From NCBI GenBank assembly GCA_031285945.1, contig JAITVF010000192.1:1-14943 (forward strand): DNA of 14,943 nt, given 5' to 3'. The stretch is from Oscillospiraceae bacterium. Lineage in GTDB: Bacteria > Bacillota > Clostridia > Oscillospirales > Ruminococcaceae. The notes under the pieces are model-generated. The model made no database searches. It saw only the letters and a list, made by a program, of their open reading frames with translations, and was not told where the DNA came from. Shown here one piece after another: positions 14,938-14,943 of the stretch; positions within the stretch are counted from its first letter, which is position 1, and each line of letters begins with the position of its first letter. Both the position numbers and the translations under genes were made by a program.

Positions 14938-14943
14938 GCTATA

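Noticed and set aside
14859..14943. Short Pro/Arg-rich open frame starting at ATG 14859 and running off the window
   Set aside because: It runs straight through both hairpins and the T7 tract, lacks a properly spaced ribosome site and has no recognisable similarity.

Overview
The window looks like a chromosomal segment of a GC-rich low-branching Firmicute, most likely an anaerobic member of the Clostridia. That placement is inference. It rests on clostridial-type formyl-THF synthetase, Nfn transhydrogenase and stand-alone MetH-reactivation proteins, strong AGGAGG-like ribosome sites, sigma-A promoters, and a two-component/HtrA module of the Gram-positive kind. No mobile element, CRISPR array, tRNA or rRNA was seen. 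Coding density is high and nearly every gene belongs to a recognised family.

Left part (1-5169, minus strand). One operon reads leftwards from a good promoter at 5141-5169: fhs (formate-THF ligase), folD (methylene-THF dehydrogenase), an FNT-family formate channel, nfnA, and nfnB cut by the window edge. Genes overlap or are separated by a few bases, so they are probably co-transcribed and partly translationally coupled. Together they would import formate, activate it on tetrahydrofolate, reduce it, and balance NADPH against NADH plus ferredoxin.

Centre (5244-9999, plus strand). A second operon diverges from the same intergenic region: a MocA-like nucleotidyltransferase, metF, a stand-alone MetH reactivation protein, and a MetH that lacks its own activation domain. 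The two divergent operons hold the steps from formate to methyl-THF and methionine, with one exception. The FolD here has Ala and Phe where the cyclohydrolase Lys and Gln should be, so the cyclohydrolase step probably needs a separate FchA encoded outside the window. This is the most informative anomaly I found. No acetyl-CoA synthase or CO dehydrogenase genes are visible, so the window alone does not show acetogenesis.

Right part (9967-14731, minus strand). A four-gene unit reads leftwards: an OmpR-type response regulator, a membrane sensor kinase with an unusual charged tail, a membrane-anchored HtrA-like protease, and a YmdB-like metallophosphoesterase. It ends at a bidirectional terminator (9967-9998) shared with metH. 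This resembles a cell-envelope stress module.

Right edge (14673-14943). No gene is seen here. The region holds the probable response-regulator promoter and, on the plus strand, a 12-bp perfect hairpin followed by a bulged hairpin with a T7 tract. That is a candidate small RNA, or a leader/attenuator for a gene beyond the window.
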